Made by a program: the position numbers and the translations under genes
Origin: Cyanophora paradoxa
Taxonomy: Eukaryota; Glaucocystophyceae; Cyanophorales; Cyanophoraceae
Direction: 5' to 3'
DNA: 64,000 nt
Assembly (NCBI GenBank): GCA_004431415.1
Contig: QPMI01000517.1
Coordinates: 124,001-188,000 of the forward strand
The notes under the pieces: model-generated
Database searches by the model: none
Seen by the model: the letters and a program-made list of their open reading frames with translations, nothing else
Told to the model about the DNA's origin: nothing
In this document: positions 35,801 through 45,331 of the stretch, in pieces
Layout: every line of letters begins with the position of its first letter
Numbering within the stretch: position 1 is the first letter of the stretch

Positions 35801-36719
35801 TTGACGGGAAGAAGCTGCGGCACCCGATGCGGCGGGCGGGAGAGCGCGCGTCAGCCATGGCCTCGCTCCCCAGCGGGGCCCGGAAGGTGAAGTGGACGAA
35901 GGGCGCGTTCGTAGCCGTGTTTGAGGCGGAGCAGCTGCACGACGAATCTGCCGAGCCCCACGTGGGGCGAGTCATTACGTTCAAGTCCGCGACGGGCAGC
36001 ATACTAGCGTCGGAGTACCTGCTGGAGCACTGGGTGCCGGTGCCGAAGGGCGCGGACCCCGACGCGGAGAAAGAGGGGCTCTACTGCCGGTGCGACGGTC
36101 ACTGCCGGCACCCCGAAATAGAGGGGCAGACGAGCACGTACACAGCAGTGCAGGGGACAGGAAAGCAGTACTGGCACCATGACGACCGGTGCACGCGCAA
36201 TGCTCCGTCGCGCTGCCCCGAAATGAGTCAGTGCGACGGCTCGTGGGCGCACGGGAAGGGCTGGTGGGAGGAGGAGGATACCCTCCTCGCCTTGGAAGGC
36301 GAACCGACGGAGGAGACGCCGGCGGTAGCGGCGGGGCAGGAGACGATGTCGAAGCGCGGGCGCAAGCAGGTCGCCCTGCGACCGACCTTGGAGTACTACG
36401 ACCCGGGCCTGCGCACGCAAGACGACGAGAAACGCAGGGCACTGCTTCTCCAGGCCCGCGTGAAAGCCGTACAGGATGGTGACGAGCGCTTCCTCCGTGA
36501 ACAGCTGAGCCAGGAGGCCGAGGCTGAGCTGCAGGCCGCGCTGGAAGTAGCTGCGGCGGCGACGCCGGGCGCCGAGCCGCGGGACGAGGCACAACCTGTG
36601 TCAGATTCAGCAGAGCAGAGCGAGCTCTACTACGCGGGCGGAGCGCCGCGCCACTGGGACTCCCGGGCGGCGCAGGAAGGGGTCACCCTCACCGTTTACT
36701 GGCAGCACATGCTGGCAAA
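32893..36719 (+). CDS. Element 2 ORF2, part 2: reverse transcriptase and linker
   Basis: RT motifs: NTAAGPSNFSYAMVKFLW, LRPITLQEVALKLTTGLL, NYGFRPGCSTDDALHVF, LLQDIRRAYDSVSW (motif A), CGLPQGGVESPLHWLIFYDA (motif B), VAYADDTKWM (motif C), VNAKKTIF and LGVYMSANLNW. Downstream, LTANEACYLVEAVVQARISY and SQCQELDRIW lead to a Cys/His-rich patch (YCRCDGHCRHPEI...WHHDDRC...CPEMSQCDGSWAHG, about 36,080-36,260) and a charged helix. The frame shifts at about 36,717, just before RNase H. All RT catalytic residues are kept, so the fold looks competent. Confidence 0.9.
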
Positions 36720-37277
36720 TTGGAGCAGATCGAAGAGGCGGAACTCGCGAAGCTCGGCCGTCGCCCAGGCAAACTCGAGCAGTGGATATGGACGGACGGG
36801 AGCCTGAAGAAGGGTCAGACGGAAGGGGCGCACGCCGGCCTCGGCGTCGTGAGTCCGGCCGAGTTCCCGGACGGGACCGTGGCGAACCACCCGGAATGGG
36901 CAGGCACGTACGTCGGCCGGCTGCGCGGGCTTCAAGAGAACAACAAGGCTGAGCTCCAGGCTGCGATCGTCGCCGACGTGCTCGCGGCGCAGGGGGTGCG
37001 CCTGCACACGGACAGTCAGAACGTCTGCACATGGTTCGATAAGTTCGTGCTGAATGCGCACGATATGCACATGCGAGACTACATCCGGAACACGTGCAGC
37101 GCTGAGCTGTACGCGTGGTCCAAGTTCCGTGCCCTGGTGATGGGACGGGATCGGCAGCGGCCGGCTGCGGTTATCAAGGTCAAGGCGCACAGCGACGAGG
37201 ATATGCACGAGCTAAACGACGCCGCCGACAGAGCGGCCGATCAAGGCGCGCACCTGGAACAGGAGGAACTGGACGAG
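36717..37277 (+). CDS. Element 2 ORF2, part 3: RNase H
   Basis: A full RNase H by motif: WIWTDGS (Asp), NNKAELQAAIVADVL (Glu), LHTDSQNV (Asp), IKVKAHSDEDMHELNDAADR (His and final Asp). The reading continues to codon GAG at 37,275-37,277. There the CACTA element enters, and a TAG within its first bases ends the frame at 37,283. Without the insertion (39,879 onward) the same frame continues as NIFLPPEFSMPAV. RNase H removes RNA from the RNA:DNA hybrid. Confidence 0.9.
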
Positions 37278-37343
37278 CACTAGTAGAATGGGGTAGGAAC
37301 TGACACTACCCTGACATTATACTGACACTATAAATATTGTCAG
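37278..37343 (+). repeat. Left terminal inverted repeat of the CACTA element
   Basis: Starts CACTAGTAGAATGGGG and includes a TATAAATA-like box at about 37,331. Matches the right end as an inverted repeat over 66 bp with 3 mismatches, the first 33 bp identical. Confidence 0.95.
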
Positions 37344-37621
37344 AATGATGTCAGCCGGTCTGACAATTTCCTGACAGTACTCTGACACTATTCGGACCGC
37401 ACCTTGGTTTCGTTTGATAAGCCCGAAATGGCTCGGAGGCTCCACCAGCAGTCGTCCCTAGCCCAGTATTAAACGAAAGCGAGTGCACTGCTGCTGATGA
37501 TGTGTCCCCTAGCCTCGAGATAATGTCTAAATAATGTCAGACGGCCTGACATCATCCTGACAGTATTTAGACAATATTGTATTAGTACATTGAAAGGTTG
37601 AAAAGGTTGAAAGGTTCCTAT

Positions 37622-39464
37622 ATGAAACTAAACGTAAAACACATAGAGTTACAACAAACAGCGCGTGCACGCTGCTACACGCCGCGCTGCCGAGCCGCCG
37701 CCGCCCCGCGCGCGCCGAGCCGCCGCGCCACGCCGCCGCCCCGCGCCGAGCCGCAGCGCCGCGCCGAGCCGCCGCGCCGCCGCCGCCCCGCGCCGAGCCG
37801 CCTCCCCGCGCCGAGCCGCCGCCGCCCGCCCGCGCCGAGCCGCCGCGCCGCGCCGCCGCCCCGCGCCGAGCCGCAGCGCCGCGCCGAGCCGCCGCCCCGC
37901 GCCGAGCCGCCGTCTCGCGTCAACAAGTACCTCGACGACCTCGGCGCGATCCCGTCCGAGCCTGACCGGAACCCCGACAGTAGCTACTCCATCGACAAGT
38001 GCAAGGTGCCTCTCTCTCTCTCTCTCTCTCTCTCTCGCGCGCTCCCTTCGTCACGCCGCAACAGGGGAAGCCCGTCCTCTGGAAGAAGACCTCGCTTGCC
38101 CTCGCCGACGACGACGTCCTCGAGTTCGGCGGCCTCCTTCACAAGCTTCTTAAGCTCGACGCCGTAAGTGGCCCTCCCTCCCTCGCTTCCCCTCCCCCGG
38201 CCCGTACCCCTCCCCCTCCCCCCCGACTCTTAGCCCCGTAGCTTCCCTCCCCGGCCCGTACCCTCCCCTCCCCCCGACTCTTAGCCCCCGTCGCTCCCCT
38301 CCCCGGCCCGTACCCGTCCCCTCCCCCCGACTCTTAGCCCCGTCGCTTCCCTCCCCGGCCCGTACCCCTCCCCTCCCCCCCGACTCTTAGCCCCCGTCGC
38401 TCCCCCTCCCCGGCCCGTACCCTCCCCCTCCCCCCGACTCTTAGCCCCGTCGCTTCCCCTCCCCGGCCCGTACCCCTCCCCTCCCCCCCGACTCTTAGCC
38501 CCCGTCGCTCCCCCTCCCCCGGCCCGTACCCCTCCCCCTCCCCCCGACTCTTAGCCCCCGTCGCTTCCCTCCCCCGGCCCGTACCCCTCCCCCTCCCCCC
38601 GACTCTTAGCCCCCGTCGCTCCCCCTCCCCGGCCCGTACCCCTCCCCCTCCCCCCCGACTCTTAGCCCCCGTCGCTTCCCCTCCCCCGGCCCGTACCCCT
38701 CCCCCTCCCCCCCGACTCTTAGCCCCCGTCGCTCCCCTCCCCCGGCCCGTACCCCTCCCCCTCCCCCCGACTCTTAGCCCCCGTCGCTTCCCCTCCCCGG
38801 CCCGTACCCTCCCCCTCCCCCCGACTCTTAGCCCCGTCGCTCCCCTCCCCGCCCCCCCCCCCCCCCCGCCCCCCGCCACCCCTCGGCCACCCCTCGGTCT
38901 AACGCGTACATCAGCTGCAGGAGGACACGAAGTCCCGCGCCTCGCGCGCCCGCACTGCGCCCCGCGCCAAGAACGACTACGTGCCCACCGAGGATGCGGC
39001 GGCGGAGGCGGTGGCGGAGGATGAGGAAGCCGAGATCGTCGAAGCAGCTAGCCCCACGGGCCGGGTGCGCTCCCTCCTCCTTCAGTATGCTCTCCCATCC
39101 TGACTCTCGGCGCTCAGAACCCGCGGAACGTCCTCCTTCGGCTCAACGGCAAGGACGTCGCTACGGCTTTTACCGGCAGTCCCAGCCAGATCGACGGTTG
39201 CATCAAGGTTGCCATCGGCCACATCTTGGACGCGAAGTACGACGGCCTGCCGATTCCGTACCCAACCGACAAGGTGAAGACGCTTCGGCAAGCGGCGTCT
39301 TCAACGCGCGCATTCGACTGGCCCCTCAAACAGATCCGACTCGTGCGTATTGTCTTCGCTCTCCTCCTGACCTTCCTGACCTTCGCTCGCAGGCAAACGC
39401 GACGTCGCCCCCCGTCAAGCCCGTCAAGAAGCCCGTCAAGCCCGTTGCCAAGAAGCAGAACTGA
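37622..39464 (+). CDS. Intron-containing cargo gene of the CACTA element, unrecognised
   Basis: Five exons by splice signals and phase: first exon ending 38,005; 38,065-38,163; 38,915-39,064; 39,118-39,342; 39,393-39,464. All introns are GT-AG and phase 0. Protein parts: VNKYLDDLGAIPSEPDRNPD, GKPVLWKKTSLALADDDVLE-FGGLLHKLLKL, an acidic stretch, NPRNVLLRLNGKDVATAFTG, CIKVAIGHILDAKYDGLPIP, and a basic tail PPVKPVKKPVKPVAKKQN. The start is uncertain. ATG 37,622 leads through a run of Arg/Pro/Ala codons from a GCCGAGCC-type repeat (37,690-37,915), which might instead be intron or leader. It is not a recognisable transposase. Kept introns imply capture as DNA, not as mRNA. Confidence 0.6.
37690..37917. 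repeat. GCC/GAG-rich low-complexity repeat in the CACTA cargo
   Basis: Irregular tandem copies of a unit like CGCGCCGAGCCGC. Read as protein it gives Arg-Ala-Glu-Pro runs in every frame. It may be coding, leader or intron of the cargo gene. Confidence 0.7.
38164..38914 (+). repeat. Minisatellite filling intron 2 of the cargo gene
   Basis: About 12 copies of a 51-57-bp C-rich unit with the landmark CGACTCTTAGCCCC, spaced from about 38,226 to 38,821. The donor GTAAGT is at 38,164 and the acceptor ATCAG ends at 38,914. Intron 1 (38,006-38,064) similarly contains a CT dinucleotide run. Confidence 0.9.
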
Positions 39465-39809
39465 ACGCGGGCTGCGGGCGCCGGAGTCGGGGCGCTATTT
39501 GTAGTTTACTTTTACCTTCGCACCTTTTCAGTTTTACCTGCGCCTTCGCGCGCGTGTACTTTTCACCTTTTCACCTTTTATTTAACCTGTACAGCAGAGC
39601 TAGCAGAGCTGCTAGCGCTGTTTCAAGCCGATGTCACAGTGTACAGTACCAGAGCAGTACTATTTAGACAGTATCCTGATATCAGATTGACATTTTTGTG
39701 ACATCAACATGACACTACATCTGACAATATCCTGACACGGTTCTGACACTTAAAATAATGTCCGGATAATGTCAGTTGCAGGCAAAGTGTCAGGATAATG
39801 ATGTCAGGG

Positions 39810-39875
39810 CTGACAATATTTATAGTGTCAGAATGATGTCCGGGTAGTGTCAGTTCCTACCCCATTCTACTAGTG
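39810..39875 (-). repeat. Right terminal inverted repeat of the CACTA element
   Basis: Reverse complement of the left end. It ends ...CCCCATTCTACTAGTG, followed directly by GAG, the copy of the target site. Confidence 0.95.
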
Positions 39876-39878
39876 GAG

Positions 39879-40504
39879 AACATCTTCCTGCCGCCCGAGT
39901 TCAGCATGCCGGCAGTGCTGACGATCGAGGGACCAACCGGGATAGTCAGGCGAGTCGAAGGCGACCCCCGGCGGCACGCCGCTGTGCTTCACGCGCACCA
40001 CACGCACTTCGCGTGGACGAACCAGCTCAAGGCCGGGGAGTGGCTACGGCTGCCAGTGGACCATGGGGCCGTGTACGATCAGATGACTATGGGGCCCCGC
40101 CGAGTCGGGGTGAGCCGGGAGAGCAACTGCTTCCGGGGTACGCACATGAAACTCGTGATGGGTACGGTGGCGACGGCCCTCGTCCGCAAGCGAGACGCGC
40201 CCGAGCTCTACAGCGAAGTGAACCCGGCAGGACTCTGTGCGCTCTGCAGCACGCGGGAAATCGATGGCGAAGGCCGGCCCCGGCTTGTGACTGGGCCCGA
40301 GGAGACGCTCGAGCACGTCCTCACCTGCCCCAGCGCGGTGGCGACGGAGGCGCGCACCGCTGCGGAAGCACGCATCGCAGCGACGGTCAGCGAGGCCCTC
40401 GAAGGCGCGCAGAAGCGATCAGTGCCACACGCGCTCTCCAGATCCCTGAAGGTCACGAGAGTCAACGACCCGACGCTCACGGCGGCTGAACGGCAGGCGC
40501 AGAT
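39879..40504 (+). CDS. Element 2 ORF2, part 4: C-terminal region with zinc knuckle
   Basis: Same frame as part 3 once the CACTA element and its duplicated GAG (2,601 bp) are ignored. Encodes NIFLPPEFSMPAVLTIEGPT, GIVRRVEGDPRRHAAVLHAH, then GLCALCST...EETLEHVLTC (C-x2-C...H-x4-C, about 40,230-40,330), the LINE knuckle that element 1 also carries. Coding changes frame at about 40,500, where VRATGLPPAGLTDMV reads one frame over. Confidence 0.85.
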
Positions 40505-40820
40505 GTGCGTGCTACGGGGCTGCCCCCGGCGGGCCTCACCGACATGGTCCGCGAGACCGTCCCGGACGCCAAGAAAGCTGCCCAGGTCGTGCGCAAGCTG
40601 GCGACGGCCATAGGCGAGCAGGCCCATAAAACGTGGGCCGCCAGATGCCAGGCGTACGCGGAGTGGGAGAAGGCGTGCGGGATCACGAAGGTCATGAAAG
40701 AACGTCGCGCCAAGGCGAAGCGCACTGGGGCGCGCGACCGCGAGGCCGACGCGCCGCCTGACGATACGGCTGGCAACGCTCGCAGGAAGCGCGCGGATCC
40801 GGAGCCCGGCAGCGGGAACG
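40505..40820 (+). CDS. Element 2 ORF2, part 5: helical linker
   Basis: Reads GLPPAGLTDMVRETVPDAKK, then KTWAARCQAYAEWEKACG and KVMKERRAKAKRTGARDRE. The counterpart in element 1 is LGTPAGLPALCAALGI...RAIWRDRCARNHAWEL. A basic, charged linker follows, and the coding passes to the next frame at about 40,810. Confidence 0.75.
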
Positions 40821-41001
40821 CTGCAGGGAGTGCGGTGCCCTCGAGTCCCGCCACCAGGGCGGGGAAACCCTAGCCCTCTCACACCTGAGCTGCCCGCCAG
40901 ACGACTACGGCTGGGTCCGGGCTTCGGCGGCCATGCAAGTGTACGACCATACGAACAGGTATGCTTGGGGCGTGGGCACAAAAAGGGCGCGCCCGCGCTA
41001 G
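40810..41001 (+). CDS. Element 2 ORF2, part 6: terminal zinc finger
   Basis: Frame with CRECGALESRHQGGETLALS-HLSC (two Cys from 40,822, then His and Cys), followed by PPDDYGWVRASAAMQVYDHT and a basic end GTKRARPR, stop at 40,999-41,001. It matches in position the C-terminal finger of element 1. It is likely the end of ORF2. Confidence 0.7.
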   Translation, partial: QRERCRECGALESRHQGGETLALSHLSCPPDDYGWVRASAAMQVYDHTNRYAWGVGTKRARPR

Positions 41002-41444
41002 AGGGAGACACGGGGGATTGCGGTCTGGGGTCGGGGCCGGAGGACGCAACACCAACAACTGGAGGCGGCGGAGGCGACGGCAGGAGGCGGCCAGTAGCCC
41101 AATCTACTGGGGCTGGCGAGGAGCCTGGCACACGGCGCGGCGAGGCCCTTGGGCAGCGCTGGCGGCGGACGTACCATGATTGGGAGTCTTTTGTAGAGAT
41201 AGGACCTCGTAGCCGGGAGTTTAGGTTAGTTTAGAAATCGATACAGCTAGCTTCCACATCATTAGTATTAGGTAGAAACCTCCTTAGCTAGATATCTAGA
41301 CACGAAACCTTCAAACCTTTCGTTCATTTTGTACTTTCTAAAGCACAGCATACGACGGTCCTCGATAGTATCTAGTCGGAGAGATTTATTGGGCGATGTG
41401 AAACTCATTGTAGTTGTGTTGTGTGCTAATGCAAGAGACCAAGA
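41002..41444. other. 3' UTR of element 2 and short unique spacer
   Basis: 41,002 to about 41,236 looks like 3' UTR. 41,237-41,444 is AT-richer, with no coding or repeat that I can see. At 41,445 it meets the truncated photolyase exon 15 copy. Confidence 0.4.
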
Positions 41445-41507
41445 GGTCTCGAAGGCCTCCTTCGGGTCCCGCGTCCACTCCAGGATCTTCTTGCCCCAGT
41501 ACATCCT

Positions 41508-41542
<35 letters not shown>
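41508..41542 (+). repeat. Poly-G tract in photolyase copy A
   Basis: 35 G in a row, in the position of the intron 14 acceptor tract. Length differs from the complete gene (24). Confidence 0.9.
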
Positions 41543-41545
<3 letters not shown>

Positions 41546-41750
41546 CGTCAGAGGGGTGAGAGGAAGAGCCAGGAAGGAGGGGGTGGGGGGGTGGGCGAGG
41601 TGGGAGGAGCCCCCTGAGAGCAAGAATATATATAACCGGCGGCGGGCCCTCACCGCGCGTAGCTAGATCCTCTAAATTCTAAAATATGTAGGCGGCGGCG
41701 GGCGCTCACCGCATGTAGTTGTGCATCTTGCCGGTGATGACCATCTCCTT

Positions 41751-41784
41751 CTGCGAGGCGTCCCAGTAGGGGTCGGCCGTCCGC
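41751..41784 (-). repeat. Duplicate of the exon 13 end next to exon 14 in copy A
   Basis: 34 bp that repeat 42,069-42,104 (the end of exon 13A) with two mismatches, placed so that it ends in the acceptor CAG of exon 14. In effect intron 13 is bounded by two copies of the same exon sequence. Confidence 0.85.
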
Positions 41785-44479
41785 GAGGTCAGCCGGGCAT
41801 GAGGGCAAGGCGGAGGCCTGGCATAGGGACCCAGCCGACCCCGAGCCTGGCCTGGCCCATGGGTGGCCCGGTCTGGCCTGGCCTAGGGACCCGGGGGAGG
41901 CGGCGGAGGTCGAGGCGAGCAAGGGGCCCGGCCCAGCCTATCCTTGCCCTCCCTGCCAGGGACCCGGCCCGGCCTAGGGACCGGGCCCAGCCTAGCCCAG
42001 ACCGGCCCAGGCCCAGCCTATCCTGGCCCGGCCCATCCCATTCTATCCTTGGCGTGGCCGGCGCGGACCTGGGAGGCGTTCCAGTAGGGGTCGGCCGTCC
42101 GCCCCGCCTCCAGGTCCCCCCGGCTGTACACCTTCTCCCGGTGGTCCTGCGGGGCGCGATCAGCATCCGACCGGCTAAGCTTGAGATCTAGGTGCCGTCC
42201 CTCCATCTAGTTCTCAAATTGACTTAAGCTAGCCTAGCCTAGCCTTAAGCTTAGCTCTAGCCGCCCGCGGTCCATCCATCTCGGCCGCGCGGCCACGCAC
42301 GGGCTTGTGCTTCTCGAGGCTCTTGCGGGCCCAGTCGGGGAGGCCCTCGTACTTGTCGTAGCGGTCGTTGTACTGGCAGAAGTTCATGCTCAGCTCCCGC
42401 CGCACCTGCGGGGCGACGTGGGTGTGGGTGGGGCGGGGGTTGAGGGTCGGGGGGGGGGGGGGGGGGGGTGCGGGGGAGGGGGGGGGGGGGGGGAGGGGAA
42501 GTTGTGTACGAGGGAGCGCGCTAGCTGCAGTGATCGGGCCGGGGCCCAGGTAGCGCGGCCGGCTAGAGGGCTAGAGAGCGTTCGGGGTCAGGCGGGAGAG
42601 GGGGGGGCGACGGGAGGTGTGCAGGGGGGCCCTCTAGCCGGGAGGGGGGGTACGGGCCCAAGGGAAGGAAAGAGAGAGGGGGGGGGGGGGAGAAAGTCAA
42701 GGTGGAGGCGGGTCTGGTACTCGAGGATGGTAGCTGTGCTAGGGAGCGCTAGCTATAGCGGTCGGGCAGGCCCGGAGGGCGGTCGACTACGGGGCTAGGG
42801 AGCGGCCAGGGCCGGGCCCAGGGCCGGACGGGGGGCGGAGGTACGCGCGGCCCGGAGGGGGAGGGGAGGAGGGGAGGGAAAGGGAGAGAGGGGTACGGGC
42901 GCACGACGAGCTCCTCGATGTAGGACTTCTTGGCCTCGGCGTTGGTCGCCCGGCGGGAGACCTCCAGCGCGATCCGCAGCGGCGAGATCTGTACCGCCCG
43001 GCGGTTAGCTCGAGGCGAGGCGAGGCGAGGCGAGAGGCTAGAGCAGCTGGGCGTTCCTAGCTGGGCGTGTCTAGACAGCACGACAGCAAGATAGCTAGCT
43101 CGCTGGCCGCCGCCCCCGCCTCCCCCCCCGTCCCCGCCCCCCCCGCGCTCCGGGTTCGACCCTGGGCGAAGGCGGACCTGCCCAAAGTGGAGGCACGGCG
43201 ATATGTGCGAGACATAGTCCTCGCTGCGCGCACAGGAATAAGAAGAGGAGGAGGAGGAGGCGGCGCGCGTCAGCCAAGCAAGGGAGCGAGCTCAGATCGA
43301 GCGGGATCGACCGCACCTCGGCTCGTTGCGCTTGTCGGCGTAGTGCCGCAGCTTCCGCTCGATGAACTCCTGGGGGGGAGGAGTCAGCGGGGCGGCCGCT
43401 GGGCCTTTGTACGATAAGGATCTTATAATCTTTGTATGATAAGGATCTCATCAGGGTCTTAAATGAAAGGCTATATTTCGGGCTACAGCGAACTCGCCTC
43501 GAGGTGGCGGTTGGCCTCCGACTCGCCCCCGATGTACGTCGCCACGCGCGGCACCGCCCGGTCGATCTGCGCGGCGGCGCGGGGCGGGGCGGGCGTGAGC
43601 GGCGGGCGGGCGGGACGGTGCGGGAGCTAAGCGGGGCGGAGACGAGCGAAGGGCGGGGGCGGGGGCGACCGGAACGGGGCGGGCGGGAAGGGGGGGGGGG
43701 GGGGGGAAGGGGGCGAGGGGGGGGAGCGGAGGCAGGGGCTGGGCGGGGGGGGGGAGGGGGCGGGGGGGGAGGCGGGCGGGCGGGCGGGGCGGGCGGGCCT
43801 GGAGGGACGCCAGGGCGGCGGAGACGTCGGAGAGGTCGAGGGCGCGCCCGCCGTCGGGCACGCTGAGATCCGTCGAGCGGTGCTTCACCGCCACCTCCGC
43901 CACCGGCACCTGCGCCAAGAAGCTTAGGGAGAGAGGCTAAACTTGGGGAGAGGGAGAGAAAGGATGCGCCGGCGCCGCGCTAAAGCTTAGGCTAAAGCTT
44001 AGGAAGAGGCAGCGCAGCTTAGAGAGCTAGCTAGCGCAGCTTAGAGAGCTAGAGCTAAAGCTGCGCAGCCCGAAGCTTAGGGAGCGAGGCTAAAGTTGGC
44101 CGGGCTCGGCAGAAGCGTCGGGAGAGAGAAGAGGCGCCGGCGCCGGCGCCGCGCAGCCCCCAGAACTTGGCCCCCTAGCTAGGCCTTGGGTCTTCGCGGT
44201 GAGGCCGCTAGGCGACCAACGGCCAACGGCCGGGGGGCGCCGGACCTGCGCAGCCCCCAGGACTTGGCCCCCTAGCTAGGCCTTGGGTCTTCTGGGCGTC
44301 AGCCCATAAAGCTTGGCCTAGCGCTAGCTGCGCATAAAGCTCGGCCGCCGGACTTAAGGAAAGGCCAAGCGCCGCAGAGGGAAGTATTAGTTGGAGAGTA
44401 CTAGTCGGTCTGTCATTGAGTCTGTCATTCGTCTATTAGATAAGATCCTATTGTTCTTCTATATATGGTGCAATTCCAT

Positions 44480-44800
44480 TTACGTATACAGAGCGTGGAA
44501 AGTCCCCTGCGGCTGGCTACGTATAGATCGAGAAAATTGAGGCCAAGGCCTCCTCGAGGGGCTTGGGCGGCGCCGCCGGCGCCGGCGCCTGCGACTCGCC
44601 CTCGGCCTTGGGCTTCTTTGGCTGATCATGATTCTATTATCAATATTCTTCTATTAGAACACATTGTTCTAAAAGATCGAGGCCTCCTCGAGGGGCTTCT
44701 TCGCGGCGGGGGCCGCCTCCCCAGCCCCGGGACCCGCCCCGGCGCCCTTGCCCTTGCCCTTGCCCTTGCCGACGGCCGGCGCTCCCGGCCCGGAAGCGAG
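44480..44800 (-). pseudogene. Detached copies of the last photolyase exon (third partial copy)
   Basis: Two minus-strand blocks resemble exon 20. 44,680-44,795 reads [20 protein letters not shown], then [12 protein letters not shown] and TAG. 44,530-44,630 reads [20 protein letters not shown], then PLEEALASIF. The complete gene ends [21 protein letters not shown]. The flanks at 44,480-44,530 also match 57,060-57,110. The acceptor AG before the first block is lost. They lie 5' of copy A, as expected for the tail of a further tandem unit. Confidence 0.7.
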
Positions 44801-45331
44801 CTATAGCTAGGCCCGTGCCGGGCGCAGCGCTCCGTATCCGGCGCCGGCAGCCGCGGCCGGAGGCTTTAAGGTGAATTTGGCTTTGGGAGAAACTATCAAA
44901 GCAACATATATACGGGCGGGAGTGGAGTCGGAGCCGCCGCCGCCGAGGAGGAGGAGCCCTGGACCGGCGCCCTAGCCCGGCAGAGTTAACGTTCTAGATC
45001 TGTAAGGGTGGGGGTACGCGGAGGGTGATCGAGCCCGGGGCTGTCTTGGGCCCCGCCCGGATCGGATCGGGTCTCGTTCTTTTCGCACATGCACAGTTGC
45101 TTTATTAATATATAGATTAATTATATTGACGTCATTCGCGAGAGTGAAGACAAGAGTATAGGGCGAAAGCGAAAGGGATCCGGATTTCCCGGAAAGGTGC
45201 GAAATCCAGTTCACGGGGTTTTATCACAGGGGGCGTTCTAGATCGAAATCCGGGAGAATTCGAACTCGGACGCTACAGCTACAGCTGGCCCGGCCCGTGG
45301 CCCCCAGGCTCGGTCGCCGCACACGGTCGCC
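44801..45331. other. No gene seen between photolyase remnants and the surface-protein gene
   Basis: Contains AT-rich patches (44,880-44,920 and 45,095-45,135) and no conserved reading frame on either strand. It would include the 3' UTR of the surface-protein gene. Confidence 0.4.

Larger units (their letters stand above)
37278..39875. mobile_element. CACTA (EnSpm-type) transposon, non-autonomous, carrying a gene
   Basis: The ends are perfect inverted copies for 33 bp, beginning CACTAGTAGAATGGGG. They stay inverted for 66 bp with 3 mismatches (37,278-37,343 and 39,810-39,875). A 3-bp direct duplication, GAG, flanks it (37,275-37,277 and 39,876-39,878). CACTA termini with 3-bp target duplications are the hallmark of EnSpm/CACTA elements. 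Dozens of TGACA/TGTCA motifs crowd both subterminal regions (37,300-37,570 and 39,680-39,860), like transposase binding sites. No DDE transposase is visible, so it would need one in trans. Length 2,598 bp; it sits inside element 2 and is therefore younger. Confidence 0.92.
31032..41236 (+). mobile_element. Element 2: APE-type LINE, interrupted by a CACTA element
   Basis: A plus-strand LINE made of an ORF1 end (31,032-31,225), a 177-bp spacer, and ORF2 (31,403 to 41,001) with endonuclease, RT, RNase H, zinc knuckle and zinc finger. ORF2 is broken by several apparent 1-nt shifts and by the 2.6-kb CACTA insertion at 37,278. Codon use favours G/C at the third position with many AAG and GAG, unlike the C-rich element 1, but the domain order and several motifs are shared. 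The 3' end near 41,236 (after a TTTAGGTTAGTTTAG run) is a guess. The 5' part is missing or displaced by element 1. Confidence 0.8.
41445..43909 (-). pseudogene. Partial photolyase copy A (exons 15 to 7 only)
   Basis: Minus-strand exons match the complete gene at 57,218-63,741: exon 15 (41,505 to breakpoint 41,445), 14 (41,750-41,710), 13 (42,146-42,069), 12 (42,405-42,301), 11 (42,988-42,905), 10 (43,223-43,178), 9 (43,369-43,317), 8 (43,566-43,498) and 7 (43,909-43,799). Homology stops within exon 15 after KEAFET. Exons 1-6 and 16-20 are absent, so no functional enzyme is possible. Exon 10 has changed (SHISPCLHFGQ against [11 protein letters not shown]). Similarity to the other copy goes on through the intron to about 44,330. 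An unprocessed duplicate, since the introns are kept. Confidence 0.85.

Noticed and set aside
37275-37286. Target duplication read as ACTAGT (6 bp) or TA for the insertion in element 2
   Set aside because: The inverted identity extends outward to CACTAGTAG at both ends; with those as termini the flanks are GAG/GAG and the LINE frame is restored, which fits CACTA elements better.
38334-38879. Minus-strand Gly/Arg-rich open frame
   Set aside because: It is the minisatellite inside an intron of the CACTA cargo gene.
43095-43918. Pro-rich minus-strand open frames in photolyase copy A taken as separate proteins
   Set aside because: They run through exon plus C-rich intron; only the exon parts match photolyase.
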